Shown piece by piece: positions 1 through 10,600 of a stretch of 64,000 bases of DNA. Positions within the stretch are counted from its first letter, which is position 1. The number at the start of each line of letters is the position of its first letter. Source of the DNA: Clavaria fumosa (taxonomy: Eukaryota > Basidiomycota > Agaricomycetes > Agaricales > Clavariaceae); contig OX637794.1 of the NCBI GenBank assembly GCA_951802425.1, positions 4,712,001-4,776,000 of the forward strand, read 5' to 3'. The notes below the pieces were generated by a model. The model had not been told where the DNA came from. It did no database searches and was given only the letters and a program-made list of their open reading frames with translations. Made by a program: the position numbers and the translations under genes.

Positions 1-322
1 CCCCCGGATGCTTAAACCGTTCCGTGAGATGTATGGCTATTGCAGGATCAATCTGCCAAGTCGTGCGTATGGTACTCGGCCAGGTATTCTGAGGAGCGAG
101 CGCTTAGTGTCATAAATAATAAGCGAAAAGGATACGCACTTCCTGCATTGTTCGTTCGGTTGTCTCAACATGATCTGTGCCCCTTTTGTGATCGTTTGTA
201 GGATTCAGCCAGACAGTCAACCTGAAGATTTCATTCTCAACCAAGAGTCGCAATGGGGTAGTGATCAACTCAAGGTATATCGCATAACGTGGATGATCGG
301 TCGGGTAACAAGCGGTAGGGAA
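1..322 (-). pseudogene. Partial duplicate of an internal STT4 segment
   Basis: This stretch aligns base for base, at a constant offset of 7075, with positions 7076-7397 inside the STT4 gene. I count about a dozen substitutions and no indels, so roughly 96% identity. It carries part of a coding exon plus an intron of the kinase gene and nothing of the catalytic domain. The match stops near 322, where a GC-rich repeat tract begins. The left edge lies at or beyond the window start, so the true size of the copy is unknown. It cannot encode a kinase by itself and is best read as a segmental duplication fragment. Confidence 0.85.
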
Positions 323-325
323 GCA

Positions 326-470
326 GCAATGACGTCGGCGGCGGCGGCACCACCAGCAGCGGCAGCGGCGGCAACAGCAGCAGTGACATCGGCACCAGCA
401 GCAGTGGCGGCAGTGGTACCAGCAGCGATGGCGGCGGCAGCGGCAGCAGTGGCCCCAGCCCTATATTGGG
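326..470. repeat. Imperfect GGC/AGC trinucleotide-rich tract
   Basis: About 145 bp of interspersed GGC, GCA, AGC and ACC triplets. All readings are low complexity: one + frame gives mostly Ala, and the - strand frames are also Ala/Pro/Leu rich. It begins a few bases after the STT4 duplicate ends. It looks like an expanded simple repeat, not a coding exon. Confidence 0.7.
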
Positions 471-630
471 CCGCAAGAGCGAGGGCGGCACTGTGGCCGA
501 AATGGGATCTAACCGTCCCATTAGCAGTGGCCCTATGGCATAGGATTAAAAGCAATGTCCCACCTAAACGTGGCTGTACAGCTTCACCCGGGGGAACAGT
601 AGAAGCACTCTGAGGTAAGGCAGCAGAGGC

Positions 631-726
631 GATCGGAGGGGGCAAAACTACGGCACCTGGTAGACGTGGCGTATGCGCGATTGGAGGGGGCGTAACTAGG
701 GCAGCCGGTAAACGGGGTGTATGCGC
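631..726. repeat. 48-bp tandem repeat, two copies
   Basis: Copy 1 (631-678) and copy 2 (679-726) both start with GAT(C/T)GGAGGGGGC and end with GTATGCGC, with about nine substitutions between them. They lie in otherwise unassigned sequence. The rest of 323-1676 holds no reading frame I can defend. Confidence 0.7.
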
Positions 727-1676
727 AGGGGTAGGCCGCGTAACACGTGTAGAGACGGGTCCCCGAAGTGGCGGCGTTTACTGGGCCACGCATGGCGGCA
801 GGCATACAGCTTCCAGGCAAGCCAGGACCTGCAAGCTGGATCCCCGGGCCAGCGACGGGGTCCAGCAGTGTCTCGCTTGGCGGGATGATTTTTGCAAGGG
901 GTAATAAGTTCGCCGAGGTTCTCCCAATGAGCTGCAGTCCCTTGCAGGAGCCCAGAAAGACAGCGAGACTTCAAAAGCTGAGAGCGTTCAGTGCATTGCG
1001 TAACACTAGGAAGCTAACTACTGGTGTTATGGAGGAGGTAGTGGTAGGGGAGAGAGGAGTACGGAGTAGATTTATCCGAGATGTCGGACTCTCGCAGTCT
1101 CGCTCGACCCTTTTTGAGTCCATGCACTGCCATAAAAAGCAGGCAGCTTACTGCTCGCCTCTACATCAGCAAAACAGCTCGGCTAAATGTAAGTATAGAA
1201 AGGTATGGACTGACTTGTAACACCCCAAGTTACATACTGGTCCATACCGACAATTTATCCAATCTATTTTGCTGATGACTAGTACCTCCCACTCCTTACA
1301 TTCGAACCATCTCTTAACTGTGAGACTCTGACAACATCATGAGCACTTGTCCAGGCATCAAAGTAGATCAAGACATTGCTGGCATCGGTGAGTGCTCACC
1401 CCGTAGTGACATGTTGTGCTGTTAACATCATATTGCTCAGGTGTGCGGACGGCGTTTTATGTTCAGAGTTTCTGTGCCGGTGCGCGACCTTCATGAACCA
1501 ATTTTCTTCTTTTCTGTCTGACCCGGTACTCTTTCCTCGTAGTTTACGCCGCCTTCCTTCCTGGATCTGATATCAGAGGTGCGGCGTCTCTGCTTTAACA
1601 AGCATGTGGCTGTTTTCTCTCAAGCTGAACAATAATACCAGGCTCTTTTTGGACCCTGACAGCCACCTCGCTAGCC

Positions 1677-2737
1677 ATGTTACTCTATACGGTGATACAA
1701 TCCGGGATGCACACGCTCACGTTACACAATGCAATACTAGTATCCTACTTCTGCGTGCTAAACTCTTTCGCCTCGCTGTGTGCATACACACTTCTGCCCG
1801 CACCGTTTCGCGGCTCGTTGTTTGGATTCTGGCGCCCCAACGACACTCGTTATACCCTTGATTCTATCGCCCCTTCGAGCAGCAGCAGCAGCAGCCTCAA
1901 GTCCGGTGGGAAGTACAGCCGCTCCGAGGACGAGCTTAACGAACACGAGTATGTTCCGGAAACTGAGGTTCCCCTTGGCCTTCAGACCGCAATGCTCATC
2001 CGCTACAAGCCATGTTCGACCCCGCTTGCCCTTCAATTCATCGCCGTGTATATATACGCCTTTTACATCTGGTCCAATGCCTCGACGTTCGCGAATCAAT
2101 TCGCGTGCAACGCGGCCACGCGATTCATATTCTTTGGCATCTCATACCAAGTCACCGGAGGAGGTCGCATAATTGCGCTGGGTGAGTTGCTTCGGCTGTG
2201 GTCGTCCTTCCCCTATTCTTCTTCTTAGTCGCCTCGCATCTTGCAGCCTCGCTCTCCTTGCTCTTCAGCACTGTAGCGTTGCCCGCAGTGTTCGCGGGAT
2301 GGAGTGTTCTCGCGCAAGCCATGCGAGTGGGCACATTTATGTTGTGGAAGCGAGCCGCGAACGACCCACCTTCTTTGCGCCTTGGTAGAGACTCACTCCC
2401 TACTAGTATCATCATCGTGTTCTTCTACTTCTGGCTGTACACCATCGCCATAGTCGAGGCGACTGTAAATTCAGCGGCTGTGATCAACGGCCGCGTACAA
2501 TGGACTTTCCGCCAGGCAAGTCTCATGCCTGCTAAACCTATCCTTGTGTGCTGGAATCTTGACAACGACCCGGGATCACAGATATTCCCTCTTGTCAGCG
2601 TTATGGTACCCGTGTCAACGGCGTACTATTGCACCAAAAAGTTTTGGCAAGCGCGCAAAGCAGAAAAAATAGCGCAGAGAAAGCTTATGTCCCCCCCAAC
2701 GAGCTCGGGCACCCTCACTCCGACACATGCGTAAATG
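1677..2737 (+). CDS. Polytopic membrane protein, function unknown
   Basis: Two exons are visible. Exon 1 (1677-2181) is joined to exon 2 (2229-2737) by a 47-nt GTGAGT...TTAG intron; the join makes a GTC codon and keeps the frame open. The protein has several hydrophobic segments: one near the N-terminus, one around IAVYIYAFYIW, a Leu/Ala-rich segment after the splice, and one at SIIIVFFYFWLYTIAIV. A Ser run and an acidic stretch lie between the first two, and a short Lys/Arg and Ser/Thr-rich tail ends the protein. This fits a fungal multi-spanning membrane protein, possibly receptor-like. I do not recognise the family. The ATG at 1677 may be internal, because a further 5' exon could lie between 1400 and 1670. 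The gene runs convergently towards STT4, with the transposon pair between them. Confidence 0.55.
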
Positions 2738-2885
2738 GAAGCCAGGTTCATCATCATCCGAATTTTTCTTATGGACAACCATGCTTTTCGATATGCTTCT
2801 ATGTACAATCATCCCAGACTAGAGTCAGCTTACCATCGCATGAATGACCCAATCCCCACCAGCTTTTTGACAAGGAATAGAGAAC

Positions 2886-3798
2886 TACAGTGACTCAAAA
2901 AACTGTCCAGATGTTTTGTGCTTTTGGATTATTTCAGCAATATCTCAATAACAGGTCAAGAAGCAGACATGTAAAACACACCATCTGATAGCCCTACCTC
3001 TTGGCTATCTGTCCATGTGTTCAGTTTTAACATATGTTCAGTTTAAGTTGAGATATTTGGCCTTGTTTGTTGGTGTGTCATCTGGACAGTTTTTTTGCAG
3101 GCATCAAAAAGTAGAATAATTGAATGAATTTGTTGAATGGGTATCCCAATAAACAAAATAATGTTACCAGACCACTTTCTAGTATATAGGGAGGGCCTTC
3201 CTTCACTTTCCTCCAACTTTCCCACCATGAAGCAGCTCCCTACTAAGGGTAAGGCATCCATCATCTCTATAGTGGGAAATGGTGATTCCTGTCACAAATT
3301 TGCTGTTAGGCTTTGTGTTAGCCACTATACTGTCTCTGGACTGTGCTTCCAAACTTCTAGGACTCTTCCTGAAAGTGATTTGGTCACTTTTGACCCCCAA
3401 TTACTATAATTCAGTACAGCTTATCACCATAAACAAGGCTGAGATAGCTTCCCACCTCAAAAATAAGCTTAGAAATCAAAGGGAGAGTGTGTAGAACTGA
3501 GCTACAGTATGCCTAGAAGTGTTTTAAAAGTGTTGGGAGTTATGCAAAGTACAAAATTACTTGTTGTTTACTTACTTTGAATGTCTGCAAATGACTGTCA
3601 GGTTGACACCTTCACAAACAAATGCAAATATCTCAGCTTATGCTGGACTTGTGTTGGAGCTAAATATATAAACAGATAGCTGAGCAGGAGGGATATCAGA
3701 TGATGCATTTCATATGTTTCCTCATTTAGTCATTACTGAGGTATTGCTGACATAATCCAAAAACATGAAACATCTGTACCATTTTTTGAGTCACTGTA
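2886..3798. mobile_element. Non-autonomous Tc1/mariner-like element, copy A
   Basis: The element spans 2888-3796 and is flanked by TA on each side (2886-2887 and 3797-3798). The left end starts CAGTGACTCAAAAAACTG. The reverse complement of the right end starts CAGTGACTCAAAAAATGG. The similarity between the two ends continues for roughly 200 bp at about 75%, so these are long terminal inverted repeats. CAGT ends with a TA duplication are typical of the Tc1/mariner superfamily. There is no open frame above about 90 codons and no recognisable DDE/D transposase, so it would need a helper. It is clearly more AT-rich than the flanking genes. Confidence 0.75.
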
Positions 3799-4693
3799 AG
3801 TAAACAACAAGTAATTTTGTACTTTGCATAACTCCCAACACTTTTAAAACACCTCTAGGCATACTGTAGCTCAGTTCTACACACTCTCCCTTTGATTTCT
3901 AAGCTTATTTTTGAGGTGGGAAGCTATCTCAGCCTTGTTTACATCAGCAAAATCATGGCCCTGTCATACCACTTTGTGGTATAGAGAAGTATAAAATGGT
4001 ATAAAATGGTATAAAATGGTATAACCAAGTATAAACCAGGTTATAACCAGTTTAAGTGTGGTATATACCAGGCTGGGTGTTAAAACTGGTTAAGATTGGT
4101 ATGACAGTATATACCTTGTTTTACCACCCCAATTATTCTCCTGATGCTATGGTGATAAGCTGTACTGAATTATAGTAATTGGGGGTCAAAAGTGACCAAA
4201 TCACTTTCAGGAAGAGTCCTAGAAGTTTGGAAGCACAGTCCAGAGACAGTATAGTGGCTAACACAAAGCCTAACAGCAAATTTGTGACAGGAATCACCAT
4301 TTCCCACCATAGAGATGATGGATGCCTTACCCTTAGTAGGGAGCTGCTTCATGGTGGGAAAGTTGGAGGAAAGTGAAGGAAGGCCCTCCCTATATACTAG
4401 AAAGTGGTCTGGTAACATTATTTTGTTTATTGGGATACCCATTCAACAAATTCATTCAATTATTCTACTTTTTGATGCCTGCAAAAAAACTGTCCAGATG
4501 ACACACCAACAAACAAGGCCAAATATCTCAACTTAAACTGAACATATGTTAAAACTGAACACATGGACAGATAGCCAAGAGGTAGGGCTATCAGATGGTG
4601 TGTTTTACATGTCTGCTTCTTGACCTGTTATTGAGATATTGCTGAAATAATCCAAAAGCACAAAACATCCGGACAGTTTTTTGAGTCACTGTA
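3797..4693. mobile_element. Second mariner-like copy, inverted and truncated (copy B)
   Basis: Positions 3799-4691 are the reverse complement of about 690 bp of copy A (2888-3577), with only a few mismatches. The copy ends at CACTG followed by TA (4692-4693). It lacks the ~220-bp right end of copy A and abuts copy A directly, so the pair forms one long inverted repeat with a ~220-bp loop. A separate ~205-bp insertion interrupts it at 3942. No coding capacity is seen. Confidence 0.75.
3942..4146. mobile_element. Nested ~205-bp MITE
   Basis: The undisturbed left arm gives the empty site (CCTTGTTTATGGTGATAAG in this orientation). Copy B carries extra sequence between GTTTA and TGGTG. The insert begins CATCAG and ends CTGATG, is followed by CTA and preceded by TTA, which suggests a degenerate 3-bp target duplication as made by PIF/Harbinger elements; a TA duplication with one extra base is the alternative. 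Inside are CTGTCATACC/GGTATGACAG inverted motifs and three tandem GTATAAAATG units near 3988-4020. There is no coding capacity. Confidence 0.65.
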
Positions 4694-7600
4694 TGTACAT
4701 ATCTCGCTGCTTCTTGGTTGTATGATTTATTGGATGGCTAAGCCTGCCCATAAACGACAATACCAAGCGCAACCGAAGAAATCCATTATCTAACCTAGCC
4801 TGGATCAAAAATAATGTGCATCCTGGAGATGTATGACTTTGTATAATTTGAAATATAGAACTAGATATATTCTCTGATATCATTTGTATGGAATTCCTTT
4901 GGGGGTTCATGAATAAAATTTTACTGCACGTCAACGAATCGATCGTACCATTTTGTAGCTAGAAGAGTCGCGTCCAATTTCAGGCCTTCGGACGGGGGAA
5001 AGAAAAGGACTCCAACGTACCCTCTGGAACTCGTCGTATGCTGTACTCCTCACATTTTCGTGCGCGTTGCGTATTACACCCATCATCCATTCGGCGGCCT
5101 GACGTTCGTTCAACCCAAGAGCGAATCGATCCTGTAACCTCTTGATTGTAGCCTCCCCTTTGAAGGACGGAAGCCCAGTATCAAGCATGAGTCGAACTGT
5201 GCTGATCAGTTGTTCGGCGTGTGGTCGAATCGCCAGAAACCCTTTCACGGTTAGATGCTGAAACAGTTGATAGCCTTGTGAGTAGCGTCCTCCCATAAGG
5301 ACAACCATTTCGTGGTTTAGCTTGAACGAATGGGGCTCAAATTTTACACCCTTGACATACAGCAGATCAGAGTGTGAAAACTAGATTGCACGGCGAACTT
5401 ACTCCAGGGCGTGAAGACAATGTCAAGTTAAGTAAGCCGGGAAGTCGAAATTAGATAGAAATTAGACTCATCAATATCAAATAAGAAGCCGAAATCTATG
5501 AGACAGATGCAGTAGTCAGACCAAATATGATATCGTGGCTTAAATGACTTGCCAATGTGCACAATGTGGCCCTCGCCATCAATCATTATGTTGCCATTGT
5601 GTCTATCTTTGATTTGCAGCAGATAGCAGGCAACCGAATATGCAGCCATCGATTGGATGAAGTTGAGGCGTGCTTTCTGAAACGGGACAGTATCTTGACC
5701 TCCATACTTGGCGATGAAGAAGTCGAGGAGGTCGTTAACTTTTGCTCTACCCATTTCATCGCGTGACGTTGAATTTGGAACAACGTCGATCACCCCGCAC
5801 TGACAACTATGTTGGCAAGCCGAAAAATTGCTTGAAAAAATGGAGCTTCGCTTACGCCAGGCCCCGTCGCTGTTACACGATACGGAAACAAATACAGTGA
5901 TAGGCCAACATTGGTGAATATGTTTTTGAACATGGCGATGAGTTGAAGAGCAAGTACGTCCTGGCGGCAGTCGTCGCCCACTTTGAAGATGGCTTGCTGC
6001 CAAACATCGTATTCAGTTCGGACTTCCGCGCCAGCACCGTCGCCATTCAGAAGGGAGTCAGGATCTGTGCGAATGTCCACCCGTTCCTTGCGAACTTTGA
6101 AGGTAGCCATGAACGGCGCCTGACAGGGACTCAAATGTCACGAATCGATAACGGAGTTTCCTCAATCTGACCTTCGCATGGCTTTGCAGCGGTCTGCCAG
6201 ATTTCTTGTCGATATCGATGACTTTGCCATCAGGATTACTGGGCAAGTATACGCCAACTTCCACCTTTAGCTTGGCCATCTCCTCGTCTATCCTGGCCTG
6301 GCGCCAGAGTTGAGGAGATTCAGGTACCATGCCCCTAAGTCCAACTCACCTTCTTTTCCGGCTTTGTCTTTTTTATGTATGGCTTTAATTTTCCTGATAT
6401 TGAAGTCACCTGGTTGAAGAATTCGAATTCGCGATCGAAGAAATCTCGCGCTTCTCCTGATAAAGATGCAACCACATGGTTGGTCATCTCGTCCAAAGCA
6501 GGTTTGAGAGGATCCTCCTGCAAAGACAGGTCACGGAGAAAATTTGGAAGGAATAAAAGACCATCGCACTATCTCAGCAGAATCATCCTTGTAGCCGTTA
6601 GCTTTCATGTTCCAGACAATCTGATGACAGAACAATTGGGACAGTTTGGTTGTCTCAAGGATAAACCGTGCCACATAGCCTGAGAGACATTTCAGCAACA
6701 CTCTGGCAATGTAAATTCGGTAAGGAACTACCAAGTTCATCATATCTGAGCGCTTGAACGAGTTGCGGAACAAAAAAGAAGGTTAACTCGACAGGATGTT
6801 GCTCCAGAACCCGGTGGGCGTATTGCAAAACGAATGGATCATTATTATAACGTCTCTCGAAGAAGGTGATGGCAATGACAGGTGGGACTGGTGCCCAAAC
6901 AAGGAGATGCTGGAAAGGGCGTCAATGATGCTAAACATTCTATCGAAAGACCGTACTTTGAGATCTCGTCGAATGTTGGCGTCTAGTGCACTCCCCAGTA
7001 AGAAACGTAGGGCTTCTGGTATTTGCACCACATCGTGAGGACTCGAGCGAACGAGCTTTGCAACCTCATTGCGGGCCCCCGGATGCTTAAACCGTTCCGT
7101 GAGATGTATGGCTATTGCAGGATCGATCTGCCAAGTCGTGCGTATGGTACTCAGCCAGGTATTCTGAGGAGCGAGCGCTTAGTATCATAAATAATAAGCG
7201 AGAAGGATACGCACTTCCTGCATTGTTCGTTCAGTGGTCCCAACGTGATCTGTGCCCCTTTTGTGATCGTTTGTAGGATTCAGCCAGACAGTCAACCTGA
7301 AGATTTCATTCTCAACCAAGAGTCGCAATGGGGTATTGATCAACTCAAGGTGTATCGCATAACCTGGATGATCGGTTGGGTAACAAGCGATAGGGAATCA
7401 AACGGTAACGCACGGGAGGAGCGGGAAGATGACTGCGCGAGGGACAAACTAGAGATAGAGAACGTTCTACGGATTGTATCTGTTTGCAGATGAGACAAGA
7501 ACTCCGAAAGAATCTTGATATCAGCGTCGACTTGAATACGATTAGCTCCATACGACCACCTGTGAGAGTCAGCCCTGTCAATACTTTAGGATAGAGTGTC

Positions 7601-10600
7601 CGCTCACTGTGGACGAAGCGCGAACCAAGAATAGGCCGCATGGTATAAGCACTCTCGTAGTGCATGCTCACAATACGAGTCAAGATGAGAGCTCTTTAAT
7701 GTCTCAAACCCGAACAGCAAGAATGAAAAACGGGCTTCTCGCGCCAGAGCGTGGGTGCTTCAAAGCGAGTTACGGTGATTGTCAAGCGCATGCCAAAGGA
7801 TACGCACCTAAGCGTTCTGTGCGCTCTCGCGGAACGAAGGACCAAGTGTTGGATCAGGAACATGACTTCAGGTCTGCGATACCTCGCCGCTTGCAAACGA
7901 CTAAGTAGCATCTGAAGGATAAGTCCATGAGGAGTGAGGAGTCGACGCGCATTGGAGGAGGCTCGATCCATAACTTCTTTATCGGTAGGGTTGTACTCGA
8001 CAGTATGGTAAAACGGGTCAACATAGCTGAGCGCGACGTTAAGATGAGAGTGGCTGATCGATAGGCATAGAGCTGCACTCACTCGATAGTGTTGGAGAAT
8101 ACGCCTTTTTGATACTTGATTGATTCCGACCAAGCAGAAAGAATCTCGGACATTAAGGCGACCTCTGCTTCCGGCTTCTCCGCGATCACCCAGGTCCAAA
8201 CCTCGATCCCAGCGCATATTGCTGATGGTGTGAAGACTTCGAAGGGCATCGTGACCAGATAATGAAGCAAGTCGTAGTCATACTATATACCAAGCTGAGT
8301 GTTGGTGCACGCAGAAAAGGAAGTTCTTCTCACAATTTTCGAAGAAATAAGAATACCGGCACAGCGAAAGAGAAGACGTTTCAGGTCTTGCAATTTTAGA
8401 CTACTATTTCTTTGTCGGATCTCTCTCATAGTCTCGGCCATCTGGTGTCGCAATGAGAGTATTAAAGTTGATGAGTGAGCCTGTGATGACTGCTTCTTGT
8501 GGGTTTCCGATCCTGAAGAACAATATGCCACAGAGGGAAGTACAAATGAATAGAAGGCTTACCGACGTGGGGTGTGTCTCTTAAATTCGCACACTCGCCC
8601 GCAAAATAACTTTTACAAGCGATTTGACTAGCCAAGACTTTGGCGAGATCAGATTTCCAATTCGAAAGAGAGGAAAGTGATTCTGTTGCCCACTGTGTCA
8701 ACACCGTAGGTGTGCAAACAATTTAAAACTCACTCAGCTGCCTTTGCACCGGTCCAATAGCTTTGGCAAATTGTGCGGCAACGGAGGCTCCCAATTCTAC
8801 CGCATCCGCGACAGAGACTGACTGATTAACAGCGAGGTATTTCTGGATGAGCAATGCTCAAGCTCGATGCATCGAATGAGTTTGGGATTTTGTCTATACC
8901 TGTAAAGTTGATTGCAATTCTGCAGGGGCTCGGCCAAGCGCCAGTTCAAACCATGCATTAGCATTTCTGTGGAGCTGTCCGAGAATTTCATTCCGGACCT
9001 CGTAACTATCAGTAAGCTGCAAGGTGATTTTGGCTTTATTTGAGGTAAACTCGTAGACAGGATTGAACTGTCCAAATAAGGATGAAAGACAGCTCAAGGT
9101 GAAGTATGAGAGATACCGACCTCATCAGTGAATTCATTGTCGCAAGCACGCCGAAGTAACGTGAGAGTATCCAAAATTGCAAAAACTAGAGGCGGGTCGC
9201 ACATGAGCGAGGGAAATGACGTGATAAGGCGACTGAGGTATTTCGACGCGATGTCTCGGGCTTTCGCAACACGATGAGCGGTGGATAATAGTAACAAGCG
9301 AAGCTCATGCGAAAGCTCTTCCGGAAGCGACTGTTGTGCCGCTAAAGCATTGAGGTCATTCACGCAACCTCGGATGACCTATGATGAGGATCATTGGGCG
9401 CGTAAGGAATGATCGATGGTGAGTTGGTTGTACCTTCTCTGCGATGGATTCCATACAAGCACTCAGCCCGGGATGGGCGTTGAGACCAACGTTCGTGAAA
9501 TATGTCACCAACGAGGAGGGCAATCCAGCGGCTGAGCGCATGCTTTCCATATCGTGCATAGTCAGCAGGAAAACAATCTGTCCTGGGGACAGATATTTGA
9601 TGTCGCCAGCCCTCAAGGCGATATGTCTCGTGAGCGCTGTGCGGTGCTTTGAGATCACCTGAATATTTATTTATTTGTTTAAAACTTTAGCATCGTCCAA
9701 CATGATGTATTCTAATGCTCACAGTTTGTGCAAATTCCTGTCTTACGACACTGTTGTATTCCACCTCGCTGGCAACGCCATCGTGTGCTTCCTCCAGGAC
9801 CATATGCGGGGTCTTCCATGCGATCCTTGCGAGTGCTGGCTTGCGCCATTCCATGGCACTCTCATCTCTATCCGCTGCCGTAGAAAAATGAAATAAGACA
9901 CACAGGAACCACAGGTTGCGAAAAAGGGGAACAAGTAATTTTGAAGTGCCCAAGTGTGGGTTGCAATCTGGATGGGCAAGGAGCGCATCAATCGGAAGTA
10001 GTAGCGAGGCAAGCTGCTCAACCATATCTTCGATCTGTGGTTTGAATCAGATGTGTTTAGGGCATAATTGTGAACTGTAGGACCTTGGCATGATGGTTAG
10101 AAATAGCAACGTTTTGTATGGCGATGCCTTTATCCGCGAAAAGAGTGAGCAGCTCGACGAGATATATTTCGGATAATTCAGGTCTACGATGCAGCTCCTG
10201 CGCCAGCCTTGTCTGGGCTGCAAGGACCTGTAAATTATTCTTTAAGCACTCCTGGTCATCAGACAAGATAGTAGCAGGCGCACCATATTATTAGAATAAC
10301 GAGGGTCTTCAGGGTTTGCTGAACGATTGATGGTAGAAAAAGCTCTGATGATGTCGACGAATGCACTTTCTGGAGCAGTAATGGCGAGATCAACAAGATT
10401 GTAGGCAATCGCCGCCTCTACGGTCGGCTCTGCGGACCTCAATCGTTGGAGCAGCATCGAGATGGTCAACCTTGTGACCTAAAGATACAGTCAACGACAG
10501 CAGGATAGTGCCACAGCGGTTGGCACACCTCCTCCGTTCCGAATTCAAGTGCCAACCTAGTGACGACGGAGATAGTTACGATCCCAACCAAGCGCTTTTC

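Noticed and set aside
170..613. 147-codon + strand frame with long alanine runs
   Set aside because: It consists of the duplicated STT4 fragment read on the wrong strand plus the GCN repeat; no domain and no independent support.
2516..2598. Possible GC-AG intron (CAG/GCAAGT ... TTGTCAG) in the membrane protein gene
   Set aside because: The frame is open without splicing, and removing it would shift into a non-hydrophobic frame; the unspliced reading is preferred.
2888..4691. Short mirrored frames of 65-90 codons inside both element copies
   Set aside because: They are duplicated only because the DNA is inverted-duplicated; no transposase motif and no start context.
5411..5471. Calling the STT4 intron a true U12-type intron
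   Set aside because: The donor ATGAGT does not match the U12 ATATCCTT consensus; only the branch-like motif does. It is reported simply as AT-AC.
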